A stretch of 50,405 bases of DNA from Caloramator sp. (lineage in GTDB: Bacteria; Bacillota; Clostridia; Clostridiales; Caloramatoraceae), in assembly GCA_026418935.1 (NCBI GenBank), contig JAOAAJ010000016.1:1-50405 (forward strand), written 5' to 3'. The notes under the pieces are model-generated. The model was not told the DNA's origin. It did not search any database and saw nothing but the letters and a program-made list of their open reading frames with translations. Positions 44,097 to 50,405 of this stretch are shown piece by piece. Made by a program: the position numbers and the translations under genes. Each line of letters begins with the position of its first letter. Within the stretch, counting starts at the first letter, position 1.

Positions 44097-44831
44097 TTAA
44101 TAATAAACTTTTTCCAAACACAAACCACAAGCTGGTGCTGTAAATCCTGCTAAACTTCTATTTTTGGCCTCTAAAATTTTAGGAATATCATTTGTACTTA
44201 TTCTACCCCTACCTACATCAATTAATGTACCTGTTATAATTCTTACCATATTATAAAGAAAACCATCTCCCTTAAAATCTAAACGGATTATATCTCCATC
44301 TTTAATAATGTCTATGCTATATATAGTTCTAACAGTCGTTTTAACTGAACTTCCCTCCGACTTAAAGGCAGCAAAATCGTGGGTACCAATTAAGTACTTT
44401 GCTGCACTTTTCATCTTCTCTAAATCAAGACTATATCTTATATGTGCTGCATATTTATTATAAAATGGAGATGGTTCTAACCTATTAAAAATCGTATAGC
44501 TATACCATTTTCCTTTGCTATTATACCTTGAATGAAACTCCCTATCTACCTCAGCAGATTGGATAATAGTAATATCTGATGGGAGTTTACTATTTATTGC
44601 ATCCTTTAATCGTTCAGGTTGTATTTTAGTATCAATTAAGAAATTTGCAACTTGTCCTCGTGCATGGACACCTGCATCTGTTCTTCCTGAACCTATTAAT
44701 TCTACATTTTGTTTAGTTACCTTATAAATAGCTCCTTCAATAACTTCTGATATTGAAAGTCCATTCTTTTGTTTTTGCCAACCTACATAGTTTGTTCCAT
44801 CATATTCAATTATTATTTTAATATTTTTCAT
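44097..44831 (-). CDS. truA: tRNA pseudouridine synthase A
   Basis: Modifies U38-U40 in the tRNA anticodon arm. It is 244 residues, normal length. The catalytic Asp is D52 in GSGRTDAGVHARGQV. EYDGTNYVGWQKQ at the N-terminus and FLYNMVRIITGTLIDVG near the C-terminus are conserved. It is two bases downstream of ecfT, in the usual place between the ECF transporter and rplM. Confidence 0.97.
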   Translation of the reverse strand: MKNIKIIIEYDGTNYVGWQKQKNGLSISEVIEGAIYKVTKQNVELIGSGRTDAGVHARGQVANFLIDTKIQPERLKDAINSKLPSDITIIQSAEVDREFHSRYNSKGKWYSYTIFNRLEPSPFYNKYAAHIRYSLDLEKMKSAAKYLIGTHDFAAFKSEGSSVKTTVRTIYSIDIIKDGDIIRLDFKGDGFLYNMVRIITGTLIDVGRGRISTNDIPKILEAKNRSLAGFTAPACGLCLEKVYY

Positions 44832-44833
44832 AC

Positions 44834-45631
44834 TTATCTCCTACTTAATATAGAGATAATAATAAAACCTACCATAACTATAATAGATATATAATCATTT
44901 TTCTCTATATTAAACTGCTTCATCCTTGTTCTACCTTCTCCACCCCTATAGCATCTTGCTTCCATCGCTAATGCGAGTTCATCAGCACGTCTAAAGGAAT
45001 TTATAAATAAAGGTACAAGTATTGGAATTAAGTTCTTTGCTCTATTTATAATATTACCTGATTCAAAGTCAGCACCTCTTGCCTTTTGTGCTTTTATTAT
45101 TTTATCAGTTTCATCTATTAATGTTGGTATAAATCTTAAAGCAATTGTCATCATCATAGCAAGCTCATGTGCTGGAACACCTATTTTTTTAAATGGATTG
45201 AGTAGAAGTTCAATTCCATCTGTTAAAGCTATAGGTGAGGTAGTCAAGGTTAAAACAGAGGTTCCGACAATTAAAAAAACTATTCTAATAATCATAAAAC
45301 CTGCAAGATACACGCCTTTATCTGTTATTGCAAATGGCCCAAATTTTGCATAAACTATTTCACCTGGAGTTAACAATACATTAAATACTGCTGTAAATAG
45401 CAACAACCATATAATAGGTTTCAAGCTTTTCATTATATATTTAAAAGGAATCTTAGCTATAAATATCACAAAAGCTGTAAAAATAGCTACATACAAATAT
45501 CCAATAAATTTATTTATTATAAATAAATTTATAACGTATAATGTTGATAAAATTATTTTTACTCTTGGATCTAATCTATGAATTACAGAGTCTCCAGGAA
45601 GATATTGACCTAATGTAATGTCCTTAATCAT
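44834..45631 (-). CDS. ecfT: Energy-coupling factor transporter transmembrane protein EcfT
   Basis: Membrane component linking the two ATPases to exchangeable vitamin-binding S proteins. It is 265 residues. It starts [24 protein letters not shown], followed by membrane helices. The cytoplasmic coupling helices carry [10 protein letters not shown] and [12 protein letters not shown], the paired A-R-G/A-R-C motifs that contact EcfA. It overlaps ecfA2 by four bases. No S component lies nearby, as expected for a group II ECF module that serves several substrates. Confidence 0.96.
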   Translation of the reverse strand: MIKDITLGQYLPGDSVIHRLDPRVKIILSTLYVINLFIINKFIGYLYVAIFTAFVIFIAKIPFKYIMKSLKPIIWLLLFTAVFNVLLTPGEIVYAKFGPFAITDKGVYLAGFMIIRIVFLIVGTSVLTLTTSPIALTDGIELLLNPFKKIGVPAHELAMMMTIALRFIPTLIDETDKIIKAQKARGADFESGNIINRAKNLIPILVPLFINSFRRADELALAMEARCYRGGEGRTRMKQFNIEKNDYISIIVMVGFIIISILSRR

Positions 45632-46488
45632 TTCTTTTCTCTCCTTAATGCCTTTAAAATAGCATCCTTAGCTTCTTTTACGGTTATAATATCCTCATTT
45701 AAGTTAAAGCCATTTTTATTTAAGCTTTGTACCAGATACTTTACCTGAGGTACAGCAAGTCCTATTGACTCTAATGTTTCAACATTCCTAAACACTTCCT
45801 TTGGAGTACCCTGAATAATATTTTTACCTCTATACATTACAATTAGTTTGTCTGCTAACTCTGCAACATCATCCATACTATGGGAAACCAGAATAATCGT
45901 CATTTTAGACTTTTTATGCAGATTCTTTATATTTTGTAAAATCTCGTCTCTTCCCTTTGGATCAAGTCCTGCTGTTGGTTCATCTAAAATTAAAACCTTT
46001 GGCTGCATTGCAATTACACCAGCAATTGCAACTCTTCTTTTTTGTCCACCACTTAAATCAAAGGGTGAAACATCCTTATATTTATCATAATCAATACCAA
46101 CTATATTAAGTGCCCATTTTACTCTATTATCAATTTCTTCTTCATCTAAACCTAAATTTTTAGGTCCATAGGAAACATCTTTGTAAACAGTTTCCTCAAA
46201 AAGTTGATGTTCAGGATACTGAAAAACTAAACCTACTAATTGTCTTATCTTTTTTAAATCAATACCCTTTGATGTAATACACTCATTATCAATGTATATT
46301 TCACCAGAGGTTGGCTTTAAAAGTCCATTTAAATGCTGAATTAGTGTTGATTTACCTGAACCAGTGTGACCTATTAGACCTATAAACTCTCCATCGTTTA
46401 TTTCAAGAGAAACATTATCTAAAGCTGTTTTTTCAAAGGGAGTGCCTACCATATATTTAAATGTTAAATTGTTTACCTTAATTGACAT
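45628..46488 (-). CDS. ecfA2: Energy-coupling factor ATPase EcfA2
   Basis: ABC-type ATPase of 286 residues. Walker A is [11 protein letters not shown]-loop [16 protein letters not shown], signature [13 protein letters not shown], Walker [14 protein letters not shown], and the switch His is in LVSHSMDDV. Its start lies 16 bases inside ecfA1. It pairs with EcfA1 and EcfT to power vitamin and micronutrient uptake. Confidence 0.96.
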   Translation of the reverse strand: MSIKVNNLTFKYMVGTPFEKTALDNVSLEINDGEFIGLIGHTGSGKSTLIQHLNGLLKPTSGEIYIDNECITSKGIDLKKIRQLVGLVFQYPEHQLFEETVYKDVSYGPKNLGLDEEEIDNRVKWALNIVGIDYDKYKDVSPFDLSGGQKRRVAIAGVIAMQPKVLILDEPTAGLDPKGRDEILQNIKNLHKKSKMTIILVSHSMDDVAELADKLIVMYRGKNIIQGTPKEVFRNVETLESIGLAVPQVKYLVQSLNKNGFNLNEDIITVKEAKDAILKALRREKK

Positions 46489-47315
46489 AGCTCCTCCACC
46501 AACTCATCAATAGTTATTATATCTTGTCTTATATTTATTCCACTTTTCTTAAGTTCATAGGCAAGCTCTGTAACTTGAGGAACATCTAATCCTAACTTCT
46601 TTAGTAGCTCTACCTTTGAAAAAACTTCTCTTGGAGTTCCCTCTGCAACGATTTTTCCGTCATCCATAACTACAACTCTATCGGCATCTACTGCCTCTTC
46701 CATAAAATGAGTAATTAATATAATAGTAATTCCTTCTTCTTTATTTAACTTCTTTATTGTTTCTATTACTTCTTTTCTTCCTGATGGGTCAAGCATTGCG
46801 GTAGGTTCATCTAATATAATGCACTTAGGCTTCATTGCCAGAATTCCAGCAATAGCAACCCTCTGCTTTTGTCCACCTGATAATAAATGTGGTGCATGTT
46901 TCGAATATTCTTCCATTCTAACAGCCTTTAGTGCACTCTCAACTCTTTTTCTTATTTCGCTTGGCTCAACCCCCATATTTTCAGGTCCAAAGGCAACATC
47001 CTCCTCTACAATTGTTGCAACTATCTGATTATCAGGGTTTTGAAAAACCATACCAGCTGATTGCCTAATTTCCCAAAGCTTTTCAGTATCTTTTGTATTC
47101 ATTCCGTTAACTACTACGTCTCCTTCTTTGGGAAGATAGATTGCATTTATATGCTTTGAAAGAGTTGATTTGCCTGAACCATTATGCCCAATTACTACAA
47201 GAAACTCACCTTTTTTAACCTTTAAATTGACACCCCTTAGTGCCAAAAATTCTTCTGCTTGGTCGTGTTTTTTATATCCATAAAAAACATTACTAATCTC
47301 AACCATGTTTTCCAT
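46473..47315 (-). CDS. ecfA1: Energy-coupling factor ATPase EcfA1
   Basis: ABC-type ATPase of 280 residues from ATG 47315. The site AAGGTG is six bases upstream; a GTG at 47324 overlaps it. Walker [12 protein letters not shown]-loop [16 protein letters not shown], signature [13 protein letters not shown], Walker [14 protein letters not shown] and the switch His in LITHFMEEA are complete. It forms a heterodimer with EcfA2. The order ecfA1-ecfA2-ecfT after rplQ is standard in Firmicutes. Confidence 0.96.
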   Translation of the reverse strand: MENMVEISNVFYGYKKHDQAEEFLALRGVNLKVKKGEFLVVIGHNGSGKSTLSKHINAIYLPKEGDVVVNGMNTKDTEKLWEIRQSAGMVFQNPDNQIVATIVEEDVAFGPENMGVEPSEIRKRVESALKAVRMEEYSKHAPHLLSGGQKQRVAIAGILAMKPKCIILDEPTAMLDPSGRKEVIETIKKLNKEEGITIILITHFMEEAVDADRVVVMDDGKIVAEGTPREVFSKVELLKKLGLDVPQVTELAYELKKSGINIRQDIITIDELVEELCQLR

Positions 47316-47344
47316 CTCAGGCACCTTCTAAACTTAATATAGAA

Positions 47345-47379
47345 AGGGATTAAGTATTTATATACTTAACTTAATCCCT
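47345..47379. terminator. Hairpin between rplQ and ecfA1
   Basis: AGGGATTAAG (47345-47354) pairs with CTTAATCCCT (47370-47379) and can extend inward. On the minus strand the tail is TTTCTATATT, a weak U-tract, so some read-through into the ECF genes is likely. Confidence 0.65.
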
Positions 47380-47387
47380 CTTTTTTA

Positions 47388-47735
47388 TTACACTAATTCA
47401 AGTATAACCATTTCTGCTGCGTCGCCTCTTCTTGGACCCATCTTTATTATTCTTGTGTATCCACCATTTCTTTCAGCGTACTTTGGTGCAACTTCTGAGA
47501 ATAGCTTAGCAACTACTTCTTCTTCAGTTATGAAAGCAAGAACTTGTCTTCTTGCATGTAGATCTCCTCTTTTTGCAAGAGTTATCATCTTTTCAGCAAG
47601 ACTTCTTACTTCTTTTGCTCTTGCTTCAGTTGTTATTATTCTACCGTCCTCTGACTTAAAAAAGCTTGTTACAAGATTTCTTAACATAGCTTTTCTTTGG
47701 TCAGTTGGACGTCCTAGCTTACGATATCCTGCCAC
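47388..47735 (-). CDS. rplQ: 50S ribosomal protein L17
   Basis: 115 residues, starting [21 protein letters not shown] with the family-defining basic N-terminus, followed by [17 protein letters not shown] and ending [15 protein letters not shown]. It lies 12 bases after rpoA, closing the alpha operon. Confidence 0.98.
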   Translation of the reverse strand: MAGYRKLGRPTDQRKAMLRNLVTSFFKSEDGRIITTEARAKEVRSLAEKMITLAKRGDLHARRQVLAFITEEEVVAKLFSEVAPKYAERNGGYTRIIKMGPRRGDAAEMVILELV

Positions 47736-47747
47736 TGAAAATCCCTC

Positions 47748-48695
47748 CTATTCTTCGCTCTTTTTCAAGCTAAGTCCAAGTGCTTCAAGCTTTTGTTGAA
47801 CTTCTTCAAGTGATTTCTTTCCAAGGTTTCTTACCTTCATCATATCATCTTCTGTTTTGTTGATTAGTTCTTGAACTGTATTAATTCCCGCTCTCTTTAG
47901 GCAGTTATATGATCTTACTGATAAATCAAGCTCTTCTATTGTCATTTCAAGAACTTTATCCTTCTTTTCTTCTTCCTTTTCAACCATTATTTCTACTTTA
48001 TCTGCTAAATCTGTTAGTGAAAGGAATAACTTAAAGTGTTCTATTAATATCTTTGCTGATAAACTAACTGCTTCTTCTGGCTTAATTGTTCCGTTAGTCC
48101 ATAATTCAAGAGTTAGCTTATCATAGTCTGTTATTTGTCCTACACGTGTATTTTCAACAGTATAGTTTACTCTCTTAACAGGTGTATAGATTGAATCTAC
48201 TGGAATTAATCCTATAGGTTGACCTGGATGCTTATTCTTATCTGCTGAAACATAACCTCTTCCTTTACCGATAGTTACTTCAGCATATAATCTTCCAGCT
48301 TCACTTACTGTTGCAAGTACATGGTCTGAATTTACTATTTCAACATCCCCATCAACTTTTATATCCGCACCTGTAACTACTGCTGGCCCCTTTACATCAA
48401 TTACACCAGTTCTTGTTCCTTCGCCATCCATTCTAATAGCAAGACTCTTTAAGTTAAGTATTAACTCAACTACATCTTCCTTTACACCAGGTATAGTTGA
48501 GAACTCGTGTAAAACACCATCTATTTTAACAGAAGTTACTGCTGCACCTGGTAGTGATGACAGCAGAATCCTTCTCATAGCATTACCCAGGGTTGTTCCG
48601 TATCCTCTTTCAAGTGGTTCAATAACAAATTTTGCGTATGAACCATCTTCAGATCTTTCAACACATTCAACTCTTGGTCTTTCTATTTCTAACAT
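47748..48695 (-). CDS. rpoA: DNA-directed RNA polymerase subunit alpha
   Basis: 315 residues. The N-terminal dimerisation domain (1-230) has [28 protein letters not shown] Glu/Lys linker follows (about 231-245). The C-terminal domain (246-310) has [22 protein letters not shown] and [15 protein letters not shown], which contacts UP elements and activators. It is encoded between rpsD and rplQ, the conserved location. Confidence 0.98.
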   Translation of the reverse strand: MLEIERPRVECVERSEDGSYAKFVIEPLERGYGTTLGNAMRRILLSSLPGAAVTSVKIDGVLHEFSTIPGVKEDVVELILNLKSLAIRMDGEGTRTGVIDVKGPAVVTGADIKVDGDVEIVNSDHVLATVSEAGRLYAEVTIGKGRGYVSADKNKHPGQPIGLIPVDSIYTPVKRVNYTVENTRVGQITDYDKLTLELWTNGTIKPEEAVSLSAKILIEHFKLFLSLTDLADKVEIMVEKEEEKKDKVLEMTIEELDLSVRSYNCLKRAGINTVQELINKTEDDMMKVRNLGKKSLEEVQQKLEALGLSLKKSEE

Positions 48696-48756
48696 TAATT
48701 TAACCCTCCTTTATTAAGAAGTATCAACTTGCGAGGGCAAATAATTCTACACTAAA

Positions 48757-49377
48757 TTACTTGCTGTAAAGCTCAACTATTAATGTTTCGTTAACTGGTA
48801 TATCAATGTCCTCTCTTTGTGGAAGTGATACTACTCTACCTACCATATTTTCCTTATCAACAGTTAACCACTTTGGAACATTAGTTTCAACTTGCATTAA
48901 AGCCTTTATCTTTTCACTTGATCTGCTCTTTTCTCTTACAGCTATTTCATCATTTACTCTAACTTGGTATGAAGGTATATTAACCTTCTTACCGTTTACA
49001 GTAAAGTGTCCGTGTCTTACTAATTGTCTTGCTTCTGCTCTTGAGCTTGCAAATCCAAGTCTGAAGATTACGTTGTCAAGTCTTAGCTCAAGAAGTCTTA
49101 GTAGGTTTTCACCTGTGATTCCCTTTAATCTATCAGCTTCTTCGTAGTACTTTCTGAATTGTGATTCAAGTACTCCGTATATTCTCTTAGCTTTTTGCTT
49201 TTCTCTTAATTGAACACCATAGTTTGTTAGCTTCTTCTTGTTGTGTCCATGTTGTCCTGGTGCATATGGTCTTCTTGCTAATGCACACTTTTCTGAGTAG
49301 CATCTATCTCCCTTAAGATATAGCTTAACTCCTTCTCTTCTACATAATTTACATGATGGTCCTGAATATCTTGCCAT
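48757..49377 (-). CDS. rpsD: 30S ribosomal protein S4 (zinc-binding form)
   Basis: 206 residues. It keeps the four-cysteine N-terminal zinc site (C9, C12, C26 and C31: PSCKLC, then RCYSEKC), so it is the zinc-containing paralogue type. The S4 RNA-binding domain [27 protein letters not shown] follows. It binds 16S rRNA early in assembly. In the alpha operon it lies 61 bases upstream of rpoA. Confidence 0.98.
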   Translation of the reverse strand: MARYSGPSCKLCRREGVKLYLKGDRCYSEKCALARRPYAPGQHGHNKKKLTNYGVQLREKQKAKRIYGVLESQFRKYYEEADRLKGITGENLLRLLELRLDNVIFRLGFASSRAEARQLVRHGHFTVNGKKVNIPSYQVRVNDEIAVREKSRSSEKIKALMQVETNVPKWLTVDKENMVGRVVSLPQREDIDIPVNETLIVELYSK

Positions 49378-49395
49378 TCTTTACACCTCCAATCA

Positions 49396-49794
49396 TCAAA
49401 CTCTTCTTCTCTTAGGTGGTCTACAACCGTTGTGTGGAATTGGAGTTACATCCTTTATTAGGCTAACTTCAAGTCCAGCTGCTTGAAGAGCTCTTATAGC
49501 AGCTTCTCTACCTGCTCCAGGTCCCTTTACATATACTTCAACTGACTTCATACCATGTTCAATAGCAGTCTTTGCTGCAGTTTCTGCTGCCATTTGTGCT
49601 GCAAATGGAGTGCTCTTTCTTGAACCTCTGAATCCAAGTGCACCAGCACTTGACCAAGAAATAGCATTTCCTGCTGTATCAGTTATAGTAACTATTGTAT
49701 TATTAAATGTTGACTTGATGTGTGCCGCTCCACGGTCAACATGCTTACGCTCTCTTTTTCTTCTAACCTTCTTAGCCTTTGCTTGAGCCGCCAT
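49396..49794 (-). CDS. rpsK: 30S ribosomal protein S11
   Basis: 132 residues with [38 protein letters not shown] and the conserved C-terminus [18 protein letters not shown]. It is 17 bases downstream of rpsM and 18 upstream of rpsD. Confidence 0.98.
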   Translation of the reverse strand: MAAQAKAKKVRRKRERKHVDRGAAHIKSTFNNTIVTITDTAGNAISWSSAGALGFRGSRKSTPFAAQMAAETAAKTAIEHGMKSVEVYVKGPGAGREAAIRALQAAGLEVSLIKDVTPIPHNGCRPPKRRRV

Positions 49795-49811
49795 TCACTG
49801 TCCCTCCTTTA

Positions 49812-50189
49812 TTACTTTCCTGCTTTCTTCTTATTAGCGATTGTTCTTCTTGGTCCTTTTCTTGTTCTTGCATTTGTCTTAGTTCTTTGACCTCTAACTG
49901 GTAGGCCTCTTCTATGTCTTAGTCCTCTGTAGCAACCTATTTCCATTAATCTCTTTATGTTAAGAGCAACTTCTCTTCTTAGGTCACCTTCAACAACAAA
50001 GTTCTTATCGATATATTCTCTTAGTTTGTTAACATCTTCTTCTGATAAATCCTTAACTCTTGTATCTGGATTTACTCCTGTAGCTTCAAGAATCTTGTTA
50101 GCACTTGGTCTACCTATACCATAGATGTATGTTAGTGCTATTTCTACTCTCTTCTCTCTTGGTAAATCTACACCAGCTATTCTTGCCAT
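49812..50189 (-). CDS. rpsM: 30S ribosomal protein S13
   Basis: 125 residues starting [26 protein letters not shown]. The helix-two-turn-helix and basic C-terminal tail ([25 protein letters not shown]) contact 16S rRNA and tRNA. An AGGAGGTG site precedes the ATG. It follows rpmJ after a 99-base gap containing a UUCG-type hairpin. Confidence 0.98.
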   Translation of the reverse strand: MARIAGVDLPREKRVEIALTYIYGIGRPSANKILEATGVNPDTRVKDLSEEDVNKLREYIDKNFVVEGDLRREVALNIKRLMEIGCYRGLRHRRGLPVRGQRTKTNARTRKGPRRTIANKKKAGK

Positions 50190-50246
50190 TGAGTTTTTAC
50201 ACCTCCTGTATTTTACTTAAAAACCACTAAAAAAACATTAATATAT

Positions 50247-50264
50247 AAATCACCGAAGCGATTT
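50247..50264 (-). other. UUCG-capped hairpin between rpmJ and rpsM
   Basis: On the minus strand AAATCGC, loop TTCG, then GTGATTT forms a seven-base stem (one G-U) with the very stable C(UUCG)G tetraloop. A T7 run lies about 11 bases further on, too far for a standard terminator. It may be an RNA-stability or processing element in the alpha operon. Confidence 0.5.
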
Positions 50265-50288
50265 AGCCTTCAGTGCAGCCGCGCAAAA

Positions 50289-50405
<117 letters not shown>

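Overview
The window is chromosomal DNA from a low-G+C, spore-forming member of the Clostridia. The evidence is a clostridial type II fatty acid operon with FabK as enoyl reductase and a FabT-like MarR repressor, a germination-type CwlD amidase, an asparagine-specific T-box riboswitch, AGGAGG-type ribosome binding sites, frequent GTG/TTG starts and the Firmicute order rpmJ-rpsM-rpsK-rpsD-rpoA-rplQ-ecfA1-ecfA2-ecfT-truA-rplM-rpsI. A Clostridium/Caloramator-like host fits, but the species cannot be fixed from sequence reading alone. Most genes lie on the minus strand. No rRNA, tRNA, CRISPR array, insertion sequence or prophage was seen.

Layout. 1-9441 (minus): complete fatty acid biosynthesis operon fabT-fabH-acpP-fabK-fabD-fabG-fabF-accB-fabZ-accC-accD-accA, with accA cut by the window edge. 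It is driven by one sigma-A promoter whose start region carries two tandem FabT-like palindromes. 9669-11232: small membrane-protein operon (PspC domain, degenerate CPBP protein, multi-pass protein). 11608-12525: YhcC-type radical SAM protein. 12792-16100: a compact four-gene operon encoding a membrane-anchored HNH nuclease-like protein, a TerB-like protein, a CxxCxxCC mini-protein and a glycine/alanine-rich membrane protein; this is the best candidate for an undescribed system. 16504-18611: ArAE-like membrane protein and Fur regulator, convergent with a split ThrE-type exporter. 18900-21263: GH31 alpha-glucosidase. 21425-25708: giant acyl-CoA dehydratase activase-like protein. 26050-30667: SEC-C protein and a giant ATPase-helical repeat-GGDEF protein. 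30818-32178: promoter, Asn T-box and asnA.

32198-38402 (minus) is a tightly packed run of MrfA-like helicase, compact UvrD-like helicase, 57-aa membrane protein and LtaS-like sulfatase. It diverges from 38676-42272 (plus), which holds two Na/Pi cotransporter-PhoU paralogues and a 71-aa CxxC protein. The region between them carries two oppositely oriented sets of TTAACA repeats phased at 11 bp, which look like Pho boxes. 42326-50402 (minus): cwlD, then the ribosomal protein, RNA polymerase alpha, ECF transporter and truA block, with an L13-leader-like hairpin upstream of rplM.

Coordinates of some starts were moved inward from the longest reading frame where a good ribosome binding site decides the start; this is stated in each entry. 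Identifications come from motifs and family knowledge read by eye; no database search was run.
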